A stretch of 39,201 nucleotides of DNA from Magnetococcales bacterium (lineage in GTDB: Bacteria > Pseudomonadota > Magnetococcia > Magnetococcales > Magnetaquicoccaceae): positions 1-39,201 of the forward strand of contig JADFYY010000007.1 in the NCBI GenBank assembly GCA_015232825.1. The letters run 5' to 3'. Numbering within the stretch: the stretch's first letter is position 1; each line of letters starts with the position of its first letter. The translations under genes and the position numbers were made by a program. Below are positions 1 to 7,936 of the stretch, one piece after another. Below the pieces are notes generated by a model that was not told where the DNA came from, made no database searches, and saw only the letters and a program-made list of their open reading frames with translations.

Positions 1-303
1 GTTTCATCGGATCGGGTTGTGATTGTCTGTAAGGATGCGGAAAAACAGCTTATTGTTTCAATCCTGAATCAAATTGGTTGGAAGTCAAAAATTCAAAGTA
101 TTATCACAGAAAACAATTTGATAGCATGGTATGAAAAAGCTTTAAGAGGGGAACATGCAGAGTTGATTGGAGACAATCTTTTGAAACTATTGCAAAAAGA
201 AATTGAATCCGAATTTCCGGTAACTCGTGGTAACGATTTTTCTGATTTTATGAAAAAACGGAACTACCTTGCCACGATGGATTCTTTTTGGCAAGTTCTA
301 TGA
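1..303 (+). CDS. C-terminal end of an unrecognised protein (gene starts before the window)
   Basis: The reading frame is open from base 1 and stops at TGA 301-303, giving about 100 residues. The first in-frame GTG (19) lacks a convincing ribosome site, so the gene most likely begins upstream. The fragment is rich in Lys, Glu and Asn and looks helical, with no motif I recognise. Its tail contains the sequence KKRNYLATMDSFWQVL. It converges on rpoH and the two stop regions overlap by 6 bp, so there is no terminator between them. The base composition is AT-rich compared with rpoH and plsC, which would fit an accessory gene. Function unknown. Confidence 0.6.
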   Translation, partial: VSSDRVVIVCKDAEKQLIVSILNQIGWKSKIQSIITENNLIAWYEKALRGEHAELIGDNLLKLLQKEIESEFPVTRGNDFSDFMKKRNYLATMDSFWQVL

Positions 304-1167
304 TGAATAAGATACGACCTGCGCCGGGCAAAGGGCTTGGCGCATTTTGGCTAGGGCTCGCTGTTCCAGTTGCCGGATGCGTTCCCTGGAAACACCCAGT
401 TTGCGACCGATCTCTTCCAAGGTGAGGGGGGTGTCGCTGAGAATTCGCCAAGTGATGATGGCTCGTTCTCGCTCGTTGAGTGTTTGCAGGGCTTGGGTTG
501 CGTTTTTTTGGTTCAGGGTTGTGTTTTCGTTTGCCAGCAAGAGAACCTCTTGATTGGCGCGGACGTCGGGAATAAGATTTTGGATCTCCTCACCATCGTC
601 CATGGTGCAACGGTTCAAGGAGTCGTCACGGTTGGCAAGGCGACCATCCATTTCTAGGATTTCTTGGGTTTTTGCACCCAGTTTGCGGCCTAGAGTGGCG
701 GCCTCATCCTGATCGAGACGTTCGATGCTGCTTTTGTTGCGGCGTAGGCTGAAAAATAGTTTGCGCTGTACGGCAGTGGTGCCGATCTTGACCAGACTCC
801 AGGAACGCAAGATGAACTCCTGAATGGCAGCCCGAATCCACCACATGGCATAGGTTGCAAGACGAAATCCTTTGTAAGGGTTGAATTTTTTTACTGCCTG
901 CATCAGACCAAGAGAACCTTCTTGGATCAGATCCATCAGGCGCAAGCCGTAGTCAACGTACTCTTTGGCGATTTTGACTACATAACGCAGATAAGACGAG
1001 ACCAGTCGATGCGCGGCATGAATATCTTGATGTTCGTAGAAGCTGACAGCCAGTTGGAACTCCTCTTCCGGGGATAGCAAGGGGAAACGATTGATTTCAG
1101 AGAGATAGCGAACAAGATCCCCTTGGTCCGCAACCGGAACTAGGGCGTGGCCTGTCATTGGTTTCAT
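298..1167 (-). CDS. rpoH: RNA polymerase heat-shock sigma factor (sigma-32)
   Basis: This 289-residue protein is a group 3-like sigma70 factor of the RpoH class, which directs RNA polymerase to heat-shock promoters. Region 1.2/2.1 covers about residues 15-80 (YLSEINRFPLLSPEEE). Region 2.4, which reads the -10 element, is FRLATYAMWWIRAAIQEFI at 101-119. The RpoH box, QRKLFFSLRR at 134-143, is the signature separating RpoH from other sigma factors. Region 4.2, a helix-turn-helix, is around 248-276 with GVSRERIRQLEQRAL. Length is typical (E. coli 284). The gene is divergent from plsC with only 45 bp between them, so the promoters must share that gap. The family is usually regulated by mRNA structure and DnaK/FtsH; neither can be read here. 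Confidence 0.95.
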   Translation of the reverse strand: MKPMTGHALVPVADQGDLVRYLSEINRFPLLSPEEEFQLAVSFYEHQDIHAAHRLVSSYLRYVVKIAKEYVDYGLRLMDLIQEGSLGLMQAVKKFNPYKGFRLATYAMWWIRAAIQEFILRSWSLVKIGTTAVQRKLFFSLRRNKSSIERLDQDEAATLGRKLGAKTQEILEMDGRLANRDDSLNRCTMDDGEEIQNLIPDVRANQEVLLLANENTTLNQKNATQALQTLNERERAIITWRILSDTPLTLEEIGRKLGVSRERIRQLEQRALAKMRQALCPAQVVSYSS

Positions 1168-1212
1168 AGTGCCTCGGAATTTTTGGTTTTGCTTGGATGA
1201 AGGGAGTATTAT

Positions 1213-1968
1213 ATGTCAAGATTTATGCTGGTCAAGGGATGGCTGCGCTCTGGGATCTTTTTTGGCTTGTTTGTGGTCGGAATTTTTGTGTTTGGAATGG
1301 CTATTACACTGTTGTGGCCAGTGACCACGTTGGCGCAGAGACGTGCATTATCACGTCGTTGGTCCCGTTACACGCGGGCCATGCTGGCCTGGACATGCGA
1401 CTTGCGGGAGCGGGTGGAAGGGTTGGAGAATCTGCCCTCTGGACCCTGTATCCTATTGTCCAAGCATCAGTCGGCCTGGGAGACGGTCGCGTTTCTTTCC
1501 ATTTTTCCTGGGTGTGTGCTGGTACTCAAGGAGAGCCTGATGTGGATCCCGGTGTTTGGATGGGCCTTGAAGGCCACCGAACAGATTGCCATTGATCGCA
1601 GTCAGGGGGTGGCCGCCTTGCATCGTTTGCATGAGCAGGGGTTGCGACAGGTTGAAGGGGGGATGTCGGTATTGATTTTTCCTGAAGGAACCCGCTCCGC
1701 ACCCGGACATCCAGGCAAGTATAATCCCGGTGGCGTGGCATTGGCCTTGGCGGCGGGGGTTCCTATTGTGCCAGTTGCCCACAATGCCGGTTTATTTTGG
1801 GCGCGACGCACGTTTGTCAAGAAAAAGGGCGTGATTCATGTGCGCATTGGACCTCCCATAGCGACCGCTGGCCTGAATCGTTCGGATCGCAAGGCGTTGA
1901 TGGTTCAAGTGGAGGCCACCATCGAGGGGATGATGACCACCCTGGAAGGTCCAACAGTCGAGGATTGA
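1213..1968 (+). CDS. plsC: 1-acyl-sn-glycerol-3-phosphate acyltransferase
   Basis: This 251-residue membrane enzyme would acylate lysophosphatidic acid at position 2 to give phosphatidic acid. An N-terminal hydrophobic segment spans about residues 12-36. The catalytic HX4(D/E) block is HQSAWE at 85-90, with Glu in place of the more usual Asp, a known variant. The glycerol-phosphate-binding motif FPEGTRS is at 156-162, and PIVPVAHN lies at 184-191. The ATG at 1213 is preceded by GGGAG about 7 nt upstream, which supports this start. The gene is transcribed away from rpoH. No terminator is obvious after it; the next gene starts 117 bp later with its own promoter candidate. Confidence 0.93.
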   Translation: MSRFMLVKGWLRSGIFFGLFVVGIFVFGMAITLLWPVTTLAQRRALSRRWSRYTRAMLAWTCDLRERVEGLENLPSGPCILLSKHQSAWETVAFLSIFPGCVLVLKESLMWIPVFGWALKATEQIAIDRSQGVAALHRLHEQGLRQVEGGMSVLIFPEGTRSAPGHPGKYNPGGVALALAAGVPIVPVAHNAGLFWARRTFVKKKGVIHVRIGPPIATAGLNRSDRKALMVQVEATIEGMMTTLEGPTVED

Positions 1969-2010
1969 ATATAAGCAATTTATAATGTTATCTGGGCAGA
2001 GTTTTTTTAA

Positions 2011-2038
2011 TTTACAGCCATCGCGTTGCTGTTAGAAT
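2011..2038 (+). promoter_or_regulatory. sigma70-type promoter candidate for the gene at 2086
   Basis: TTTACA (2011-2016) and TAGAAT (2033-2038) are separated by 16 bp and lie 47 bp upstream of the ATG at 2086. The match is by eye only, so it is a candidate. Confidence 0.35.
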
Positions 2039-2085
2039 GATGATGCTGAATTAGGGAACCTACTCATTAAAAAAGGGGTTGGATC

Positions 2086-2607
2086 ATGGAAGGTGTTACC
2101 AAAAAAATGCACGAGAAGGATGTTTTTGAAAATACCTTGACGATTATCAAGGGGTTGTATGGCAAGGAGAGCTTTTGCAACCGGATCAAAGAAGGACCGA
2201 TTTATATCGATATCGAAGTGGAGCAGGGATGCACCAAGAGCATCATGCTGGAATATGGCAAGCTGGTTGTTTCCAGGGACTCCAAAGATGTGAATGGGGC
2301 TTATGTCACCCATGATATCCTGCGGGATCCGCAGTCGTTTGAGCAGTTTGTTTTTGTTGAAAAATTCTATGAGTACATGGACTGCAAGATCAATGATCTG
2401 ACAGAATATGAAATCTCGTTGCGTGAATATGAAAGTCTGTTGAAGTTCTCCCAGATCACCGCGAATTTAAACTATAAAATGTTCCCGGCTCTGATGGAGT
2501 TCTTCAAGAAAGATTGTTTGAATACGTTCAAGTCGGTTTTGAGCAAGGAGCAGACCAAGGTATTGAATATGCGACTTGGTGAGTTGTTGTTGGAATATCG
2601 TGCATAG
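2086..2607 (+). CDS. hypothetical protein, 173 residues
   Basis: The ATG at 2086 follows AAGGGG with 7 nt spacing, a strong ribosome site, so the gene looks real. The product is soluble and acidic, with mixed sheet in the first half (IYIDIEVEQG, IMLEYGKLVVSRD) and helix in the second (YEISLREYESLLKFSQ, ALMEFFKKDCLNTFKSVL). There is no signal peptide or membrane segment. I do not recognise the family. Its 3' end overlaps the start of the DUF262 gene by up to 32 bp in another frame, suggesting co-transcription and possibly a functional link to that module. An alternative is a stand-alone regulatory or chaperone-like gene. Confidence 0.7.
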   Translation: MEGVTKKMHEKDVFENTLTIIKGLYGKESFCNRIKEGPIYIDIEVEQGCTKSIMLEYGKLVVSRDSKDVNGAYVTHDILRDPQSFEQFVFVEKFYEYMDCKINDLTEYEISLREYESLLKFSQITANLNYKMFPALMEFFKKDCLNTFKSVLSKEQTKVLNMRLGELLLEYRA

Positions 2608-3637
2608 GATCTCCAACCCCTTTGACCCGTCTAGGATCAAGGTTGAGACCAAGCCGATGAGTTTGGATACCTTGATCCGCCGCATGAAAGAGGGAGAGAT
2701 TGAACTTTCTCCTGATTTTCAACGTAATGAGGTCTGGCAACCACCCGCCAAAAGCCGGTTGATTGAATCCTTGTTGATTCGTATTCCTTTGCCTGCTTTT
2801 TACATGGATGCGACGAATGAGGATCGATGGTTGGTGGTGGATGGTTTGCAGAGGCTCTCCACGTTGCGCGATTTTGTTATTCCGAAGTCTGAAGATAAAA
2901 GATTGCGTCTGGTTGGTTTGGAGTTCTTGACGGAGTTGTCGGGGAAAGGATTCGATGAGCTTCCCCGCAACTATCAACGCCGCATTGAAGAGACGCAAGT
3001 TACGGTATATCTGATCGAAGAGGGTACGCCGCCGGAAGTCAAATTTAATATCTTTAAGCGTATTAATACGGGAGGCCTTCCCCTCTCTCCTCAAGAGATT
3101 CGGCATGCGATGAATCAGGGGCCGGTTACTGGTTTTTTGAAAGAATTGGCAGAATCTCAAGAATTCCGGGATGCCACGAAAGGGGAGATTTGGGATAACC
3201 GTATGTCGGATCGGGAGTTTGTCTTACGTTTTTTTGCTTTTGTTTTGATTCCTGATAGATGTAATGAGATAGATGATGATACGTTTCTCATGGAGGCCAT
3301 GGACCGATTGAATAAAATGTCGGATCAGGAACGGCAGGTGTTGAAGCTGAGATTCTATCGTGTCCTGTTGCAAGCAGGGCATTTTTTTGTCGAGACTGGT
3401 CCTTTCTGGAAGGATATGTTTGTAGAATTGTGTGTGAGTCTAAATGAATTGACTGAAGATCAAATCAATTTTATAATAGAAAATAAAAAAGAGTTTAAAT
3501 TTTCAAACGATTCATTTTTTTTAAATGATGTATATTATGATGATTCTTTTTGTGATCCGCAGGACCGGCAGTCGCGTTTTAGTTACATAAGAAATGAGAT
3601 TCAAGATTTCTTGCAGAAAAAGGAGCATCCCTCATGA
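2576..3637 (+). CDS. DUF262 (GmrSD N-terminal / ParB-like) domain protein
   Basis: The DUF262 family includes the N-terminal half of GmrSD restriction enzymes and belongs to the ParB/Srx superfamily; many members act in phage defence with an ATPase partner. Family hallmarks seen are SPDFQR at about 45-50, SRLIESLLIRIPLPAFY at 60-76, the DGLQRL motif at 89-94 and FNIFKRINTGG further on. Length is about 353 residues and there is no fused DUF1524 HNH nuclease. The start is uncertain: TTG 2576, GTG 2579 and GTG 2600 are all in frame and none has a good ribosome site; an N-terminus near RISNPFDPSRI is normal for the family. The last codons become AT-rich. Its stop overlaps (ATGA) the start of a truncated ATPase gene, the usual companion. 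Confidence 0.85.
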   Translation: MVSCCWNIVHRISNPFDPSRIKVETKPMSLDTLIRRMKEGEIELSPDFQRNEVWQPPAKSRLIESLLIRIPLPAFYMDATNEDRWLVVDGLQRLSTLRDFVIPKSEDKRLRLVGLEFLTELSGKGFDELPRNYQRRIEETQVTVYLIEEGTPPEVKFNIFKRINTGGLPLSPQEIRHAMNQGPVTGFLKELAESQEFRDATKGEIWDNRMSDREFVLRFFAFVLIPDRCNEIDDDTFLMEAMDRLNKMSDQERQVLKLRFYRVLLQAGHFFVETGPFWKDMFVELCVSLNELTEDQINFIIENKKEFKFSNDSFFLNDVYYDDSFCDPQDRQSRFSYIRNEIQDFLQKKEHPS

Positions 3638-3726
3638 TCCGTTCTCTTCGTTTAAAAAATTTCAAATGTTTCGAGAATGCCACCATTCCCTTGGCCAATC
3701 TTGGTTTAATGATTCGGATGTTATAA
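3634..3726 (+). pseudogene. 5' stump of an AAA/SMC-like ATPase gene (DUF3696-type partner of DUF262)
   Basis: The ATG at 3634 overlaps the DUF262 stop (ATGA) and has a strong AAGGAG ribosome site 9 nt upstream. It encodes IRSLRLKNFKCFENATI and a little more, which is the typical first beta hairpin of RecF/SMC-like ATPases that accompany DUF262 genes. After IPLANL the frame loses the family pattern and stops at TAA 3724-3726, before any Walker A motif. The rest of the ATPase, normally several hundred codons, is absent. A deletion with a junction near 3705 is the simplest explanation. Translation probably still starts, giving a 30-residue peptide. Confidence 0.7.
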
Positions 3727-3867
3727 AAGAGTCTCGACTTTATTTAAAAGATCTTGCTGTTCGTTCTCCTTTGCTTGAAGGATTGAATGAATTCCAGGAT
3801 CAAGCGGCGGGTTCAGAATTTTTTTTTGATGGCCAAAAGGCTGAGGGTTTAGGTGTCGCCTTGATGA

Positions 3868-4026
3868 CCAATATCTCTCCTTCCTGACGGAGATGATCTG
3901 ACATTCAGTTACCACGCAAAGCTTACCAACCCATGGCGCATTTATTTTGATCCAGGGATTGGTCCAGGAAAACTCCATGTTGGGTATGTCGGGCGTCATC
4001 TCAGAACCAAAAAATTTAATCAATAA
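3868..4026 (+). pseudogene. C-terminal remnant of an unrecognised protein
   Basis: This frame runs from the stop at 3865 to TAA 4024-4026 without a start codon and encodes a protein-like tail: LTNPWRIYFDPGIG followed by KLHVGYVGRHL and RTKKFNQ. The run of alternating hydrophobic residues ending in 'VGYVGRHL' resembles the C-termini of small accessory proteins in defence islands, but I cannot name the family. The preceding 140 bp (3727-3867) are open in a different frame (for example IKESRLYLKDLAV), so one frameshift may separate the two parts. The end overlaps the rsmA stop region on the other strand by 11 bp. Confidence 0.4.
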
Positions 4027-4828
4027 AATCCACAGCATTGGCCAATCGTGCAAACTCCGCAATCGAGAGGGTCTCGCCCCGGCGTTCGGGGTCGATTTCC
4101 GCACGTTGCAGCCACTCTAGAGGGGAGCTGTGCATGATTCGCAGGGCGTTGGAGAGGATTTTTCTTCTTTGCCCGAAGGCGGCCCGCACCACATGAGAAA
4201 ATGTCTCTGGATCCTGGACCTCTGCCAAAGGGGTTGGACGGCGTAGTAGGCGCAATACCGCCGAGGTGACTTTGGGCGGAGGGCGGAAGGCCGATGGGGG
4301 AACGGTCAGGATGATTTCACTCTGCATCCATAGGCCGCACAATACCGAAAGGGTTCCATACGCCTTGGTGCCAGGAGCAGCAGCAATCCGTTCGGCTACT
4401 TCGGTTTGAAACATGAGGGTCATCTCCTCGATGGATTCCCGATACTTGATAAATTGTAGCAATAGTGGCGTGCTTACGTTATATGGAAGATTGGCGACAA
4501 TACGCAAGCTTCCACCAAGATGGTGTGCCAGTTCCTGAAAATTGACCCGCAAGGCATCCACCTGCTCCACATGCAACTCTCCCAACCCAGCGGTACGTTG
4601 CAACAGCAAGGGGACGAGTTCCAGATCCAATTCAATGGCCCACACTTTCCCAACCCGTTTGAGTAGAGGTTGAGTAAGGGATCCTAAACCGGGTCCGATC
4701 TCGATTACCCGGTCGCCGGGGGAGACGCCAGAGCCATCGACAATGGCTTGGGCAATCTGGGGGTCGTTGAGAAAATGTTGCCCCATGCGTTTTTTGGGCA
4801 GTGGGGCGGAGAGAAAGGAGTTGGCCAT
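4016..4828 (-). CDS. rsmA: 16S rRNA (adenine1518/1519-N6)-dimethyltransferase
   Basis: RsmA/KsgA dimethylates two adjacent adenosines in helix 45 of 16S rRNA, a late step of 30S assembly. The protein from the ATG at 4826-4828 has 270 residues, matching the family (E. coli 273). It opens with KKRMGQHFL, the conserved N-terminal signature, and carries the SAM-binding motif VIEIGPGLGSLT at about 43-54, the acidic motif AIELD and the catalytic NLPYN. The frame stays open for 63 further codons upstream, but those lie inside the histidine kinase gene and do not match the family. Only one nucleotide separates this start from the kinase stop, so expression is probably coupled to it. Confidence 0.95.
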   Translation of the reverse strand: MANSFLSAPLPKKRMGQHFLNDPQIAQAIVDGSGVSPGDRVIEIGPGLGSLTQPLLKRVGKVWAIELDLELVPLLLQRTAGLGELHVEQVDALRVNFQELAHHLGGSLRIVANLPYNVSTPLLLQFIKYRESIEEMTLMFQTEVAERIAAAPGTKAYGTLSVLCGLWMQSEIILTVPPSAFRPPPKVTSAVLRLLRRPTPLAEVQDPETFSHVVRAAFGQRRKILSNALRIMHSSPLEWLQRAEIDPERRGETLSIAEFARLANAVDFID

Positions 4829-4829
4829 T

Positions 4830-6764
4830 TTAACCCAGAAAGCGTCGTACCCGTGGAATGAAATCCTTGGGCGCAAATGGTTTGGTGATGAAGTCGTTTG
4901 CTCCAAGACGGAACGCGGATTCTCGTGTTTCGATGGAGTCGTCCCCAGTGACAAGAATGACGGGAATGTTCTTGAGTTTTGGTTCGTTGCGAACAGTGGA
5001 TAAAAAAGTGAGACCATCCATGCCGGGCATTTGAATGTCGCAAATGATTAAATGGCAGGTATGGCTTTTCAAGGTTTGTAAGGCAGTCACGCCGTCCGTG
5101 GATTCCAGGGTTTGTACACCATCGCTGTGGAGAAAATGCAAGATTAAACTCCGAAATCCTGGATCATCATCTATGACCAGTGCCTGGGGAATAACCTCTG
5201 GGAGATGGATATAAAAGATACTGCCCACGCCCTCCTTGGATTCCACCGTGATGTCGCCCTGATGGGCCTTGAGAAGATCACGGCTGAAGGGCAACCCATA
5301 GCCGGTGCCATGCTCTCCGGCTGTGCCTACGGTCGAGGTTTTTTCTTCCAGTTTGAATAGCCTGGAAAGTCGCTTTTGCCGAATTCCAATACCTGTGTCC
5401 TGAACAGCCAATGTGGCCGGTGGCTTTTCAGTTGGACGAAATAGGGTGATGCGGTCCCCCTGGCGGCAGAATTTGACGGCATTGGTGAGCAGATTGTGCA
5501 GTACCTCACCAAACAGTCCAGGGTCGGCCTGTAGACGAAAGGTCTCTGGGAGATCGTTGATCACTTCAATGCCCTTTTGCTCCGCCATGGGACGGATGGA
5601 GGTCAGAGCATCTTCTCCAAGAAAGCGGGCATTGAAAAATTGGAGTTCTGGGACAATTTTACCGGTTTTTAGGCGGCTGATGTCGAGAATTTCGTTAATC
5701 AAGCCAAGCATCTTGCTGCTGCTTTCTGAGATCCACTGGAGATACCCTTTTTGCTTTTTATTTAATGGATTCTTGGGGTCGTGATCCAGGAGTTCCAAAA
5801 ACCCCAATATAGAAGTAAAGGGTCCACGAAGGTCATGGGCCACCAGTGAGACGAATTGATCTTTCAGTCGAGTGGCGCGTTGGGCTTCATCTCTGGCCCG
5901 GCGCAAGGCGGCTTCGGCTTTGAGATGACGGGTGATGTCGCGTAGAATGACCACGACGTGCCAGGAGTTTTGTATCTGAATGGCAGATGAGGAGGCTTCT
6001 ACGGGGAAGGTCTTGCCGTTTTTTCGTTTAACTGTGAATTCAGTGACCCGTCCAATCATCGTGCCTTTACCAGTACGGCTGAAGCTCTTGAAGGTTCTTT
6101 GTAAACGGGTGGAAAACTCGGATGGGGGCAATAGGTCGAGAACTGGATGTCCCAGAATCTCTTCAGGTTGGTATCCAAACATGCGGCTTGCAGCAGGATT
6201 CCAGAAGGTTACCCGCATTTGCGCGTCCAGAATCAGGATGGGATCATAGGCTGAGGAGGCAATGGCATCCAGGCGTTCACGGGCTTCGGTGATGACGACG
6301 GCGTCTGTTTCGACACGCTTTTCCAGTTGTTCTTTGGCGAGCTTGAGTTCGTGGAGTGCGGCCTCTAGGTTTTGATTGGTCTGACGTTTCTCTAAGACAT
6401 GGTGAATGGCGCGGTTGATGACGTCTATGCTCAATTCGCTTTTGCGCATGTAATCGTCGGCCCCAACGCGGATGGCTTCCAGGATGGCCTCCTCCCCTTC
6501 TGTGCCAGTGAAGAGAATGCAACCTGCACGACTGCCCAAAGCTTTGAAGTGTCGGATTAAATCGGTCCCGGATTCGTGATTGAGTCGATAGTCCACAAAG
6601 GCCACTTCTGGATCGCGTTGGCTGAGTAGATGCAAAGCCTCCTCGCCGGTGGCACAGGTAAAGGGTACGATGGACCAACGGGTGATTTTTTTGAGCAGTC
6701 CTGACAGCAAAGCCCGTTCCATTGGGTTGTCGTCAACGATCAGTGCGTGTATGGCGTTGTCCAT
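4830..6764 (-). CDS. hybrid sensor histidine kinase/response regulator (REC-PAS-HisKA-HATPase-REC)
   Basis: This 644-residue protein has no membrane segment, so it is likely a cytoplasmic sensor. An N-terminal receiver covers about 5-125, with phospho-acceptor Asp58 (AFVDYR). A short coiled coil follows at 128-165, then a PAS domain at about 166-285 (MRVTFWNPAASRMFGY). The HisKA H-box VAHDLRGPFTS carries His310. The HATPase N-box is HNLLTNAVKF at 423-432, with G1 DTGIGI at 456-461 and G2 GTGYGL at 486-491. A C-terminal receiver starts near 526, with Asp576 (ICDIQMPGMDG) and Lys628. The order fits a phosphorelay. The nearest response regulator lies 400 bp away, divergent; whether they are partners is not shown. 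The gene is followed after 1 nt by rsmA. Confidence 0.93.
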   Translation of the reverse strand: MDNAIHALIVDDNPMERALLSGLLKKITRWSIVPFTCATGEEALHLLSQRDPEVAFVDYRLNHESGTDLIRHFKALGSRAGCILFTGTEGEEAILEAIRVGADDYMRKSELSIDVINRAIHHVLEKRQTNQNLEAALHELKLAKEQLEKRVETDAVVITEARERLDAIASSAYDPILILDAQMRVTFWNPAASRMFGYQPEEILGHPVLDLLPPSEFSTRLQRTFKSFSRTGKGTMIGRVTEFTVKRKNGKTFPVEASSSAIQIQNSWHVVVILRDITRHLKAEAALRRARDEAQRATRLKDQFVSLVAHDLRGPFTSILGFLELLDHDPKNPLNKKQKGYLQWISESSSKMLGLINEILDISRLKTGKIVPELQFFNARFLGEDALTSIRPMAEQKGIEVINDLPETFRLQADPGLFGEVLHNLLTNAVKFCRQGDRITLFRPTEKPPATLAVQDTGIGIRQKRLSRLFKLEEKTSTVGTAGEHGTGYGLPFSRDLLKAHQGDITVESKEGVGSIFYIHLPEVIPQALVIDDDPGFRSLILHFLHSDGVQTLESTDGVTALQTLKSHTCHLIICDIQMPGMDGLTFLSTVRNEPKLKNIPVILVTGDDSIETRESAFRLGANDFITKPFAPKDFIPRVRRFLG

Positions 6765-7095
6765 GGTTGGAAATTTTAAATGCCATAAATGGGGTGATTG
6801 ATTTTTGCAGCCGACAGAATAACACAGTTTCGTGTCGTAATGAGGGGATTGGATGATTGTGTCCCCATTTTTCTTTGGCGCGCCTTTATTATGTAAGATA
6901 ATACTTTATGCAACAATATTATTCTTTAATGCTGAAATATATAATTTTAATTATTAAAAATTGGCAATAATATAAACTTATAAAAACTGTAAAAATTAAA
7001 ATTTTTAAAATTGTTAATGCATTGTAAATGACAAGCTGTCAAATATCGATCATAGCATGACTCGTGATGGATTTAATATGGCTAAAAAATTAATC
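6765..7095. other. AT-rich intergenic region between divergent two-component genes
   Basis: No gene is visible here. The stretch 6890-7060 is extremely AT-rich and contains near-palindromic runs, for example around 6943-6962 and a 16-bp AAAAATT/AATTTTT dyad near 6990-7010. A small dyad TGACA-AGC-TGTCA sits at 7029-7041. The region must hold the promoter of the kinase gene and upstream control sites of the response regulator. Binding by a nucleoid protein is plausible but not shown. Confidence 0.5.
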
Positions 7096-7125
7096 TTGAT
7101 TATTATGATGTGTGTAGGATATAAT
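7096..7125 (+). promoter_or_regulatory. sigma70-type promoter of the response regulator gene
   Basis: TTGATT (7096-7101) and a perfect TATAAT (7120-7125) are 18 bp apart and lie 39 bp before the ATG at 7165. This is the best -35/-10 pair seen in the window. Confidence 0.5.
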
Positions 7126-7164
7126 GTTTCAACTTTGAGTCATAGTTAAGAGAGAATATCTGTT

Positions 7165-7869
7165 ATGAATTATCAATCTGTTTTGGTCGTTGAAGATGAT
7201 TCTGTGGCGAGGGTATTGCTGGCGACCTATTTTGAAAAAGCTGGATTTCAGGTTTTTGAAGCCGAAAATGGTCAGCAAATGTGGAAGCTGTTGGAGTCCA
7301 CAAAGCTGGACTTGGTTCTGTTGGATATTAATTTGCCCGGCGAGGATGGTTTTTCGCTGACGCGGGCTTTGCGCATGCAATCGGATATCGGCATCATCTT
7401 GGTGTCGGCCCGCAAGGAAGATGTGGACCGGATTGTCGGCCTGGAGTTGGGGGCGGATGATTATGTGATAAAGCCCTTCAATGAACGTGAGTTGCTGTAC
7501 AGAGCCAAAAATCTGTTACGAAGAACCAGCAAGCTGAAAGATAACAATGAAGCGGTCACCTGTTATGAGTTCAACGGATGGACTCTGGAAGTCGAACGGC
7601 GGCGATTGGTCAGTCCAGATGGTCAATATACCTCTCTGACCAACGGTGAATATTTGTTGCTGGCAGTTTTAGTGCGCCGACCAGGACGGATTTTTACCCG
7701 TGATCAGTTGTTGGAGGCTATGAGCAGTCGGGAGTGGATGCCCAATGATCGGAGCATTGATGTGATGATCAACCGTTTGCGTCGCAAGTTGGACGATACA
7801 TCAAACCCGCGCATGCTGGTGACTGTTCATGGGGTTGGGTATCAGTTTGTCGCGGATTTGAATAACTGA
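7165..7869 (+). CDS. OmpR/PhoB-family response regulator, ArcA/TorR-like
   Basis: This 234-residue DNA-binding regulator has a receiver domain (1-120) with the acidic pair Asp11/Asp12 (VVEDDS), phospho-acceptor Asp54 (LLDINLPGEDG) and KPF near 105. A winged-helix domain occupies about 135-232, with the recognition region RSIDVMINRLRRKL and the closing wing VHGVGYQFV. The receiver resembles ArcA and TorR most closely (LLDINLPGEDG, IVGLELGADDYV). The ATG at 7165 has AGAGAG upstream. It is monocistronic between a promoter and a hairpin. No kinase is adjacent in the same direction, so its sensor is unknown; the divergent hybrid kinase is a candidate. Confidence 0.92.
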   Translation: MNYQSVLVVEDDSVARVLLATYFEKAGFQVFEAENGQQMWKLLESTKLDLVLLDINLPGEDGFSLTRALRMQSDIGIILVSARKEDVDRIVGLELGADDYVIKPFNERELLYRAKNLLRRTSKLKDNNEAVTCYEFNGWTLEVERRRLVSPDGQYTSLTNGEYLLLAVLVRRPGRIFTRDQLLEAMSSREWMPNDRSIDVMINRLRRKLDDTSNPRMLVTVHGVGYQFVADLNN

Positions 7870-7881
7870 TGCGAAACGTTT

Positions 7882-7908
7882 GGATCCTGCCTGATTCGGG
7901 CAGGATCC
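7882..7908 (+). terminator. hairpin terminator after the response regulator gene
   Basis: GGATCCTGCC (7882-7891) pairs perfectly with GGCAGGATCC (7899-7908) around a 7-nt loop, 12 bp after the stop codon. The T-tract is weak and distant (TTGTTTTT at 7923-7931). It lies between two convergent genes and could act in both directions. Confidence 0.55.
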
Positions 7909-7936
7909 AGTGTTCCTCTTGGGTTGTTTTTCGCAC

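Noticed and set aside
6943-7010. Possible replication-origin-like AT-rich region
   Set aside because: No DnaA boxes (TTATCCACA-like) were seen and neighbouring genes are not origin-associated.
7078-7149. A 23-codon hydrophobic leader-like frame before the response regulator gene
   Set aside because: It overlaps the best promoter (7096-7125), so it would lie upstream of the transcript start, and its ribosome site is poor.
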